DNA from: Salvator merianae
Lineage: Eukaryota; Chordata; Lepidosauria; Squamata; Teiidae
Reading direction: 5' to 3'
Length of the DNA: 64,000 bases
Assembly (NCBI GenBank): GCA_003586115.2
Contig: QVOM02000091.1
Span: forward strand, 878,180 to 942,179
Positions within the stretch are counted from its first letter, which is position 1. Each line of letters begins with the position of its first letter. The translations under genes and the position numbers were made by a program. This document shows, one piece after another, positions 26,030 to 37,300 of this stretch. The notes beneath the pieces are model-generated. The model had not been told where the DNA came from. It made no database searches and saw nothing but the letters and a program-made list of their open reading frames with translations.

Positions 26030-27190
26030 CAGTTCTGCAAGTGTGAGCACAGACAGAAGGATGGAAAATATACCTGGCCAGCTGGACCCTTGGCCATCCT
26101 GTCTAGACCAGCAGTCTGCACGTTGGGCAAACAACTGCACAGTGAAACCCCCAGCAGGATGGAGGCATGGATAACAGCTGCCGATAGCCCTGACTTCCAT
26201 GAATTGGTCCAAACCTTTTTTGAAACCATCTAAGCTTGTAGCCAACACTTGATCTTGTGGGAGCGAGTTCCAAAGTTTAACACTGTATTTTGTTAAAAAA
26301 ATAAATCCTTTCAAGCGTGTCCAAACTGCAGAAGGCAATCATGGAATCCAAAAAAGATCCTGCAATTGCCTTTCGCTGCCCATGACAGACGTGGGAGGCA
26401 ACAGTGTGCTCTTGTCTCTGTCTGCCAGTTCCTTTTGTGATTGTACCTGTTGCAAATACTCAGATGTCAGCTAAGTGCCTGCCCACTTCCCATCGTTTTT
26501 TTCACACACTTGACTGACATCTGGGTATTTGCAACAGGTACAATCATGAAAACTGGCAGATGGAGATAAGCAATCACTATTACAGGAAATCCAGAATCGC
26601 TGCTGGATTTCCTGTAGTAACAGTATTATAGGATATTGCCTCCATGTCCTGGAACTATTTTTGAAATGCCACAATTATGTGTGGCATTCCCAATATAATC
26701 CCAAGAGAATACCGGGTTTTTAGCCTGTGTTTGGAGACAACCTTTATGTGTCCTGATCTGACCAGGATTCAGCTTCACTGATTGGCTGCTGGTTCTAGCA
26801 TTTTGGGAAAGAGAGAAAAATGTCTTCCTATCCACTTTATACACACCATACATAATTTTATAGACTTCTATTATGTCTCCTTTCTAGAATAAAAAGACCC
26901 AGATGTTGTAACCTTTCCTTGTAAGGAAGTTTCTCCAGCCCCTTGATCATTTTAAGTTGCCCTTCTTTGAACTTCCTCCAGCAACCTAAACTGCACACAG
27001 TATTCCAGATGCAGTCACTCCAATGATTTGTGTAAGGGTATTATAATATTAGCCTCCCTATTTTCAATATGGTTTTTTGGTAACCCCTAACATGCTATTG
27101 GCCTTCTTTATAGCAGATGCACACCATGTTGACGCTTTCTTTGAACTGTCATCCATTACTCCAAGATCTTTTACCTGATCAGTTGCAGAC
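26030..27190 (+). mobile_element. Old interspersed repeat, split by a palindromic element
   Basis: The left part (to 26322) has on its minus strand SVKLWNSLPQDQV, a LINE-like C-terminal remnant. The right part (from 26748) continues with TGCTGGTTCTAGCATTTTGG, CTATTATGTCTCCTTTCTAG and AAGTTTCTCCAGCC. The two halves are one repeat separated by the element at 26323-26747. Confidence 0.55.
26323..26747. mobile_element. Palindromic element, conserved-loop family (H1), with GTGTCC duplication
   Basis: Clear long hairpin: TTGTACCTGTTGCAAATACT and AGATGTCAG on the left face CTGACATCTGGGTATTTGCA and ACAGGTACAATCATG on the right. The loop is the conserved AAGTGCCTGCCCACTTCCC with TTTTTTTCACACACTTGACTG. 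GTGTCC stands at 26317-26322 and at 26748-26753, a likely target duplication. Confidence 0.7.
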
Positions 27191-27229
27191 CACCTCTAGC
27201 CTCTAGCCACAAGACATATCTTGCTATGC

Positions 27230-27640
27230 TTTGAGAACTATATTGGGAATAGCAGACATAATCTTGGCGAGCCCAATATAGTCCGGAGTTAGTTAAACGA
27301 TAACCCATAATATGGGTATTACAGGTTATCGATGAACTAAGTCATAATATTTCTATTATGGGAAATCCAACAATGATGTTAGGTTTCCCGTAACAGCAAT
27401 GCTTACTTTTCTGTCTGTTGACAGTTTTCAAAATCAGCTCGCTTGGGGATACCGGAAGCCAAGCAAGTGAAAAATAACACAAGGAAGTTGGCAGGCATTT
27501 GGCTGGCTTCCTGTAGCCCCAAGCAGGCTGATTCTGAAAGCCTGCAATTGCTCCTTCTGTCTGGTGGGGGCAGCAAGAGGCAATCACAGGATCTCCGTTC
27601 CATCATCTGGAGGCAGCCAAAATCAGCTCAGAGCTAGAGA
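27230..27640. mobile_element. Palindromic element, conserved-loop family (H1)
   Basis: Three successive hairpins: ATATTGGGAATAG near CCCAATATAG, TAGTTAAACGATAACCC near GGGTATTACAGGTTATCG, and the main stem CGCTTGGGGATACCGGAAGC against GCTTCCTGTAGCCCCAAGC with the loop GTGAAAAATAACACAAGGAA. Confidence 0.65.
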
Positions 27641-28422
27641 TAACAGCATGAGCATGCAGCAGCAAGAGAATAAGTTTAGGCTCCATCCGAGCATCCAAGG
27701 CACTTTCTCTTGGAAAACAGCTACGCTTTGGGGTTAGAAAACATGCGTTCTAGGTCAAAGTCCTAATTTCAGGTAGGGTTCAGGCCTCAGGTCTTAGGGC
27801 TAAGTTACTGCATAACTGTACAAACACACCCAAACTTTTGGGACTTTTGTGCTAAGGGAAAATCTGTACTAATGCTTCACTGATGGTGCCAATAAATACA
27901 GGCTGACAGTGTGAGTATGAATGGGTAATGAGAGGCATGTTGCAGAGATTGTGTCAAAAATCTGCATGGTAAAACTGACGTCAGATCTGAATAAGTTCTT
28001 CAGTATTTCTCCAGTTAAAAGGATCTCAAGGGGTTAGGTTCACCTTCCAAAATAGGCAATGTGGTATATGCCAGCAGTCTGGCTCGACAGAAGCTGACTT
28101 TCCGGATTTGTGCACAATCCCTTCCCCACAAAGAGAAGAGGCATTTGGGCTCCATTTGGCTCTACTGTTAAGATCCGGCTTGAGAGCAGTTTAAATCCAG
28201 AAATGAGACGCAATCATAATGGCAATCTGCAAATACTGTACCAATGCAACGTGCATCACTAGTCCTTTGTGGAATCCATTTGAGGCTTGTGCCAGAATTC
28301 AGAAACTGCTCCATGACAGCTCTCTCTTTTTTATGCCAAGCCTCTTGATTCGACTTCACAATAAAGTGAAATACAGGGTAATCCCTACAACCAAAACATG
28401 TAACCCATGTTTTTGTGCCATT
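27641..28422. other. VWA7 3' flank
   Basis: Contains the VWA7 3' untranslated part on the minus strand. I did not find a good AATAAA on that strand close to the stop codon. No other gene was recognised. Confidence 0.4.
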
Positions 28423-28839
28423 TCACAGGCCTAGCCAGTCAACGGCGATGACAGTCATTAACACCCACCACCAGCCTGTGCCAGTAGCAGCTGCCACTCC
28501 CCTGCCAAGAACGTCAGGAGGCTTTGCTACAGTCTTACCAGAAGGCAGAGAACGTGGGGCTACCACCACTTGGCACTTGTAGGTTTCCCCAAGTAGGTTG
28601 CTGACCACCAGCCTGGCTTGCTGTAAGCAACAGTCTGAAGCGTAAGTGACAGAATCCACTGGCCCATCAGCATAATGAGGTAGCACAACTCCACCCTCCA
28701 CTTGCACAGAGCGAACGCCGGCCTGGTCCCAGATCTGAAAGGTGGCATTCCAATATTGGCTCTGGCAACGGGAATCCAGTGGGTCACAAGAACCTTTCAC
28801 AGAAGTGATGTTGCAGTGTGAAGGTGAGATTTTCTGCAC
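28423..28839 (-). CDS. VWA7: VWA7 exon 16 (last coding)
   Basis: 138 codons plus stop, starting in phase 0 after TCCTCCTAG. It has six cysteines (for example [19 protein letters not shown] and SDCCLQQ), probably disulphide-bonded, and a hydrophobic end that could be a membrane span or GPI signal. This cysteine-rich block is not in the human protein as I recall it. Confidence 0.88.
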   Translation of the reverse strand: MQKISPSHCNITSVKGSCDPLDSRCQSQYWNATFQIWDQAGVRSVQVEGGVVLPHYADGPVDSVTYASDCCLQQARLVVSNLLGETYKCQVVVAPRSLPSGKTVAKPPDVLGRGVAAATGTGWWWVLMTVIAVDWLGL

Positions 28840-31329
28840 CTAGGAGGAGGAAAGAGCACAACTGAATAAGGTCACATCCAAATGCAGGCCCCGTTTTGTC
28901 TATTTTATTTTGGAGGAAAGACCCTAAACCCCTAAGAACCAAGCTACGGCCCATATATTCTCCTTGAAAAGATACCTGCCAAAAATCCCCTTTTCAGCAC
29001 AACTGAAGATGAAGGAGCCTTCTCTTTTCTGTCTAGGCAGCTTAGTAAAACAAGAACAAAAAGTTGCCTGTCAGTTAAGATCTGCTGGAGAGAGGCCCTC
29101 TTGGTAGTACCACCACTAACAAAAGTCAAAGATGTGGGAATATGTGGGGGAGTCTTCTCTGCGGTGGCCTCGAGCTTGTGGAAATAATTTCCCCCTGAGG
29201 TGCAGCTCTGAGATCTTCAGTCACCACCACCAAATGTTTTTGGCCTCAGAGCCCCTGGGGGACCCATTTTGGTGTGCCACCAAAACGGATACCCGGCAGG
29301 AAACCAGACTACAGAGGCATGCCACATTCACATACCCCCCTAGTCTGGTTTAGCAGCCACTAATCTGCCAGTATAATGGTCTAAGTGGCCATTTTGGGCC
29401 AACTAGTCTGGTCTACACTCCATTCAATGCTGACTGGACATACTAGCAGGGGGCGGCCCCACTTAGTACCATACTAAGGTATAAGAAGGGAGGCTCCCGG
29501 ATACCTTGCTTTAGCAGTAAATGCAGAAAGGCTCACATACATCTACTAGATGCGATGATGATGTTGATAAGCTTGTCATATGCTGTCTACCAGGTCTTCT
29601 TGATAGTGTTTATAGTGCTTTTCATTACTAGATCCTTCCCGAGGATCTGAGATAATGAGAGGCAATGGATGAACAGAGACTTTGTTACATCCTAGCATGC
29701 TAAAGTGTTTCTCCAAATCCTTTGGTACTAGCACTACTGTAACCTTCTTTTAGCCAAAGTCATTCCATTTTTACTTGTAGGTCCCTGTATTTTTTTTTTC
29801 TGCATCAAAAACTCTTGGGTTCCCTGGGACTGCAATGCCTCTCATCCAAACTAGCTTCTTTTCCAGCACAGTTACACCAAGGGTACTGTGTGCCAGGTGT
29901 TTATCAGGCGTTTGAAATTCAAAGTCTCACAAATTAATATAATTCAGGAACAGGACTGGAAGAACAATTAACACCACTATACAGAAATAAGGTATAGAAG
30001 TCACTGCTTCCAGATGCAATGGAATGTTTAGCTCAGACACGGCCTTCTCAGTGGTAGCCCCCCGACCATGGAATAGTCTCCCTTCCTGAGGTGCACCAGG
30101 CTCCTTCAGGAAATCTCTGAAGACACACCTATTTATCCTGGTCTTTGACTGAGGAAACAGCTTCCCTTCCCTTCTCTCAGGCACTATTATGGTTTTTAGT
30201 GTGACTATTTTATATTTTGCTTTTATTGCTGAAACCTACCTTGAGACCTTCAGATATAGGGTAGGATAAAAATACAAATAAATAATTAATAAACAAACAG
30301 TGACACAGGCCAGTGCTCATCTTTGGCTATCTTGGAAAACAGCAAGAAAGGCTGGTCACCACATTAAGCAGGTCACTTTTAGCTCCACCTACCATTACCA
30401 GTAGCTCCATCTGTGGATAGCGGCCCTGTTCCCCACCAAGCAGGTACAGCTACCATTGGACAGGAGTAGGATCCCATCATCAAAGGGGTCCCCAAACCCA
30501 CTACAGTTGGTCCACTGGCTTGGGTGCTTTTCTGATTTCATTCACAGAGTGAATGCATGAGTGGGGGAAAGCCAGTGCAAACTAAAAAGCATGAAAACAA
30601 GCCCTAACACATCCCTCTGCCTGTAAAGAACCTAAGAATTTTTCTGCTGGTTCCTTCCTTCAGCTATTGCTTTTATTGGATACCACTAAGTTATGGCTGA
30701 CTGCATGGACACCTCTATGGTTAACTGCATGGACACCTCTATGCTGTTTTCTTTGCAGAGATACACAAGTGGCTTGCCAACTGCCTACTTCCAAGGAGAA
30801 GCTGGGGATTGAACTGGCAACCCTCTCCTTTTCAGGCAGTTTGTTCTATCACTGAGCTACAGCCACCCCCAGACTTCAAGGGCCCCCCTCTATACTGTTT
30901 TCTTCGCAGAGATACAGAAGTGGTTTGGCATTGGCCTATTCCTGGGGAGAAGTTGGGGATTGAACTGGCAACCCGCTGCTTTCCAGACAGTTTGCTCTAC
31001 CACTGAGCTACAGCCATTCCCTTCTGTGTTTTGTACCAGTATCCTTCTCCATAAGACTCACTGGAGGTAGAGGCATCACAAGCAGCTGGAGGTAAGCAAA
31101 GCTAGGGTCCCCCTCTTCTGGTAATGGGCTGGCTTGCAGGGTGATGGTGATCATAGAGCCAGGGGAAGCATCAGCCGGAATGTTTAGGAAGATCTGTCCT
31201 GTTGCCGATTGGTTATGGTCTAAACGTAGCCTGTGAAGGAGAGGAGGGGGAAAGCAGTCAGCATAAAGTTATATAATAATCTATTTTTCACTTTCTTATT
31301 TTATTTCCTGAATAATTAATAAGTTATTT

Positions 31330-31369
<40 letters not shown>

Positions 31370-34300
31370 ACTGTTGTCCAGGAAGTTGTGGTGACATGTT
31401 GGTTAGCAGCAGAATTCTTGAATTCTGTCTTACCACTGCACAGGTACAGAGGAAGTGATGTAAACCTATTTTTATGTGTTTGCTTGAATTCCTATCCCAT
31501 TGCCTCAGAAGATACCAAGACACAGCATAACATACTGGAGTTTTCCCATGCTGGTCATTCGCTAGATTTACCTGGATTGGGAGATGTTGAACGGCAAGGA
31601 GGGATCGCTGCTTGCTTTCAGACCATACTGTTTAGCTAAACCAGGATTTGTCAATTTCCAGGTAACAGCAGTGGTTCTCCCTGGGAAGGCAGGAGTGTCT
31701 CCATTCAGCTGCAAAAAGCCAAGATGGAGGTTAGAGTGCTTTGGATCAATCCAGACCTTGCAAAATGACCATCATCTTTTCAAAGACACAACAGGCACTT
31801 AGCAGATTTGTTGCTACCTAAATGCTACAGTTTGTTCCAGTGCTTACTCAGGATAGCTCCACTGCCAGCCAAATATAGCACCAACAAGCAATATTCTGGT
31901 GAAAAGCCCCTCCAGAATGATTGCCTGTTGACTAGTCACATGTACAGTGGTGATGTCATGCACTTCCAGGTATCTCATGCTGGCAAAATACTCGGACATG
32001 TGTGTTACCATACAAAGACAGCATGTTTCCCCATGCCAACTAGTCAACAGGCAATCATTCCGGAAGGGCTTTTCACCGGAATATCGCCTGTTGACTAATC
32101 AGCATGGGGAAACATGCTGCTTCTGTGCTTTTTAGTGACACACACTTCCAGGTATTTTGCGCTGCCAAAATACCCAGAAGTGCACAACAGCACCACTGCA
32201 CATGTGCGGCTATCTTTTTCAGTCCATGCACACGCACACGCACAGTGGCCAGGACAATGATAGTGGCTTCATTGACAAAGGTAAATGATCATGCTATTTT
32301 AGGAAAACTCGCCATCAGAGTTGGGTTTTCTCGAAATAGGGAATCGCACATTTTAGGGGGGATATAGCACAGCTATGGCGGCAGCACCGAAATGGCACCA
32401 TATTCCCCCCCATCTGGATGCAGATTCAAACACCAGCTGCAGGTTTCAGTGGACACTTAAAACAGGCTTTCTAGTGGAGCCCCATGGGTTTAGCCTGACT
32501 AGCCGATGAGCAGCAGAGGTAACCAGCTTGAACCCATACGCACACAATGCCCCAGAGCCAGTCCCTCAGAAGCACTATGCACAGCTCAATGGCAGCTCCC
32601 AATATCCTTCCACTCAGCAGTACAAAGGGACCCATGCCACAGTTAATTATTATTTTTAGTTACCGGCCATTATATTAAGCCTCAAGGAGCTCTAGGTGAT
32701 ACGCCTATTCACCGTGGAGGCACAGTGGCGCAGAAGGCTAAGACACTGATCTTTCAATAGGAGGATCGGAGTTCAAGGCCCCTGTCTGCTGTGTAGAGGG
32801 GATGAGCGCCCTCTACTGGCCTCTAGCTCCAGCCAACCTAGCTGTTCGAAAGCAAGTAATTGCAAGTAGATAAATAGGGAGCATCACATTGTGTGATGCG
32901 GAAGATAGACAGATGTAAGCCTTCGGGTGAAAAATAACCTTGTAAGCCGCTTTGAGTCAGCTTCGGCCAAGAAAAGTGGGGTATAAAAACCAAGTTCTTC
33001 TTCTTCTTTCCCCCGCACAACATTCCTACAAGGTAGGCTACGACCAAGAGGCAGTGACAGGTCCCATGCTACCCAGAGTGCTGAGAGTATTCATTCTTTG
33101 TCATCTCCTCGCCTTACCTCCAACAGGGACCCCACAGCAGTGGTTGCTTGCGGGGCAGCTCTTTCCACTCTCTGTCCCCTGCTGTCCGAGCCATGCAGTA
33201 CTATAGAGAAACTGCTGTTGAGCAATCTGGTTGGAGGCAGTTCGGTCACGAACTGGTCGGTCCGGTTGGTTCCTCTTTGCAGTCTCAAGTTTCCAAGACT
33301 GCCTCGTCTGCCCATTAAGCTGACGGCTTCTAGACTGACCAGGCCCGACTTGGACTGATTCAAACCCATCACCATAACCACCAGATAAGTAGGCAAGCCT
33401 GTGGAAAAGCAGGTCAAACACTAGTTGGGGCACACACTGAATACCTGTAGTACCATAAGGCAGGTTAGAAGACAGAGGTACAGCATTCTCCAGGCCTGCA
33501 AACAGGAAGCACAACTTGTGGTCCGGAATGGATGGGCTGGTGGAAGTGGCCGTGATCCACCACTAAAGCAAGAAGCCCTTCCTAGGGCCTGTCACAGTGA
33601 CCCATCACCACTTTGGCACTGGAGCCAAATGACGTACTTTACAGCCACAGATAGGACGGACAGCTCCTTTGCTCTGCCTCTGAAGGGTGTCCCACAGACT
33701 TCAGAACTGCCACTGGAGGTACAGTGTGCTGCAGAAGCACTCAGAGAACATGAAATCCTGCACTCTCCTCTACTGTGCCTTCGTGTGATTCCATAAAGGA
33801 ACACAGACAGCAGGCAGGGACGGCCTGTGACTCACATGTCCAAGGAGCACATACTTGTTGCTTTAGTAAGACCATCCAATCATGCCTTGCGACAGCCCGT
33901 CTATGGCATAGTGGGGCTTTCAATGTCTTCTTCCAACAACCATAAAGGTTCTGAGGAACTCACTTCACTGCCCTCCGCATGACAAGGTGGGAAGAACGGT
34001 TGTCTTTCCAGAGTCCTGAAAGACATACCCAAGGCTGAAAGGAGGAAGTGGTGGTAGCAACCAGCCTGGACAGATTAAAGAAAGAGTTAGACTAATTCAT
34101 GGAGGACAGGAGTGTCAATAGCTACTAGAATGGATGCCTGCCTCTGGACTGGAGAGACAGGCAGGGTGCCTCTAAAGGCCATTTGCCGGGAGCTGAGAGC
34201 AGGTGAGGGTTTTGCCTTTTTTCTTCTGCTTGAGAAGCCCAGAAGCAGTTGATGGGCTGCTATGTGAGACAGGATGCTGGACTAGGTGGGCTGTGGCCTG

Positions 34301-37300
34301 ATCCAGCAGGGATCCTCTTATGTTCTTAAAATCCTGCATGATTTTGAATCGCCCTTGCCAACCACTGTCAAATACCTGAATGGGAAAGGCAAGGATTAAT
34401 TTTAATTCTCCTGGATCTGACCTACACATGGTTGCCCTGGAAAAATAAGCTAGGTTTCCATATTTTCTCTCTTCCTTTCTGTTCTGTGGAGCTTGAACTG
34501 GGGGAAAATAACAACTAGAAGAGATGAAGCCCATGGGATACCTTTAGAATTCCAATGTGCCCATAACCTCCCAGTGTTGGTGACCATGGTTGATGAGAAA
34601 GGAGCTAATGCGGAGGTTGCACTGTTAGCATGGAACTAACTGGTGGCACATATTGATCCTGACGTGGAGTCAGCTGTGATCACCAACATCAGAAGACTAA
34701 TGGCAGCTACAGTAACATTTAACGAATGACGTCTCTTCTGCCCCCATATCCCTACATTGTATGCAAATGCATAACATTGACCTACTCAAGGGAAAAAAGG
34801 TCTCACACGTACCTTCTACAGGGTGACTATCCAGCATAAGTAGTCCAGGGTGATGACCATCTACAGGAACAGCAAAATAATACAGGAAATCGAGAGTGCT
34901 CTGACCTGTGGATAAATGCAAACAAAATAACATATTTTAAAATGTAATATGGTGGGTCAAGAAGACAGTCTGGGGTCTAGTATGCTACAGTACATTATCC
35001 ATTCTTTTTACAACTGTTGCCACAGCGGAATTTTGAAGTTTAGACAACTAATTTTTGTTCACTTCTCACCAAGACTCTGCATTAACTACCAGTGCCTGCA
35101 CTGGAGCTAATTAGACCTCCATCAAAGATAAACAGATAGGTCCGATTGTTTCTGAAGTCACCCAAGCTGGTGGTCAACACCACATCTCAAAATAGGAAAT
35201 TGCATGGTTTAACTATGCACAGCGGGAAGAAATGTTTTCTTTTTCCTGTTTTGACTCTTCCAAATTCCAGTTCCACTAAAGGATCCTTGATGCTAATATT
35301 TTGAGAAACGTGTGTGTGTGTGTGTGTGTCATTATACATTTGACTCACACCATATATTATATTATGCATCTCTATCATGCTACTTCTCGCCAACTTTCCA
35401 AATTAAAAGCACCAAATGTTTGGGGTTTTTTGGTGTTTTTTTTTATACCCTGCTTTTCTCGGCCAAAGCTGACTCAAAGCGGCTTACAAGGTTATTTTTC
35501 GCCCAAAGGCTTACATCTATCTATCTTCCGCATCACACAAAGTGATGCTCCCTATTTATCTACTTGCAATTACTTGCTTTCAAACAGCTAGGTTGGCTGG
35601 AGCTAGAGGCCAGTAGAGGGCGCTCATCCCCTCTACACAGCAGACAACGGCTTCGAACTCCGATCCTCCTGTTGAAAGATCAGTGCCTTAGCCTTCTGCG
35701 CCACCATGTTGCAAAATTTACTCACAAGGAAATTCCTCTAACCCAGGTTAGAACATAAGTGAAGCCCTACTGGATTAGGCCACAGCCCCTCTAGTCCAGC
35801 ATCCTGTCTCACACAGTGGTCCACCAATGGCTTCTGAGCTTTCTCAAGCAGAAGGCAAAGGCAAAACCCATACTTGCTCCTGACTCCCTACAAATAGGCT
35901 TTAGAGGCAATCTGCCTGCCTCTCCAACATAAGAACATAAGAACAGCCCCGCTGGATCAAGCCTCAGCCCATCTAGTTGAGCATCCTGTCTCACACAGTA
36001 GCCCACCCGTTGCTGCTTTTTATTTTTTGTTAATTTTATTTAAAACACATACAATTTACATTCAGTCCAAAGAAAAGATTCATAAGCTGACATTATTTCA
36101 TGTTGACTTCCTTCTTCTTCAAAAGCTTCCTCTGTGTTTCGTGTTTCTTGTCCCTCCTGATCCCTCAATTCTTTTCTTCTACCGATTGTCCTCTTTCCTT
36201 TTCATTCTTCAAATCCAGCAATCACAAGCCCACTTTCTGATTCTTGCAGAAAGTCAATAAAGGGTTTCCAGTTTTTATAAAACCTATCAACTGTCTTCCC
36301 ACCCATTGCTTCTGGACGTTCTCAGGCAGAGGACAATGGCAAAACCGTCACCTGCTCTCCACTTCCTGCAAATGACTTTAGATGTATCCCTGTCTGTCTG
36401 GAGGCAGCACCTAGGCATCCATTCTAATATCCACTGATACACCTTTCCTCCATGAACTTGTCTAACCCTTTCTTAAAGCCAACCAGGCTGGTTGCTGTCA
36501 CTTTGAGAAGGTTCAAAAGAAGGCAAGCAAACTCCACTATATCCTCCTTAAGGTGCGACAACCAAAACCACACACTACTAATTTCATTTTTCAGTACTAT
36601 GTCTGAGCGTGTCTTCAGACACAGGCTAAAAACCGTGATTTTCTGACACTATATTTGGAATGCTAGACATAGTTGGGGTATTCCCAATATAGTGCCGGGT
36701 TAGTTATGTGATAACCTGTAGTATCGCTATTATGGGAAATCTGGCAATTATGCCAGATTTCCTGTAACTTGATGCTTATCTTTGTGTCTGTCAGCTCATT
36801 TCAGAATGAGGTTGCTTGGGGCTACTGGAAGCCAGTCAACTGCACAAAAAGTAACAAAAGAAAGTGAGTCAGTGCTTGACTAGTTTCCAGTAGGCCCAAG
36901 TGATCTCATTTTGAAATGGGCCAGCAGACACAAAGCCAGGACTGCTCTTTGCATCTGGCAAGGGACAGCAAGAAGCAAATGTGGGAACTTTTTTATTTTC
37001 CACATTGCCTCTTGCTATCCGGGGGCAGCCTTACTATCCCTGACTGTTAGGTTGATACTTTCACTGATCTACCATTACGTCACAGTCTACTTCTTGGTCA
37101 GACACGATCATCTTAAATTCACCTTAGAGGTACTTTTCACTGCATGTGAATCCAGCACTCTTTAATAATAAAAAAGATTAAAAGTATGCTATGTGGTGTG
37201 TCCTCCAGGTCTAAGCTGCCCCCACAACTGCAACTATAAGACAGTGCTGGGGCACCCATTTGAACTGATGTTCCAACTGCCTCCTTTTTCTAACCTTGAA

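Noticed and set aside
28360..28370. AATAAA on the plus strand near the VWA7 stop
   Set aside because: It is on the wrong strand for VWA7 and no plus-strand gene ends there.
30690..31020. tRNA genes suggested by box A and box B sequences
   Set aside because: The flanking body and the repetition of the unit show SINE sequence; no cloverleaf with an acceptor stem could be drawn.
31231..33117. First thought that VWA7 had lost exon 14 through a repeat insertion
   Set aside because: Reading the minus strand of the repeat showed that the exon is inside it (31572-31708), with correct phase and splice sites. The repeat is a duplicated gene segment, not an insertion.
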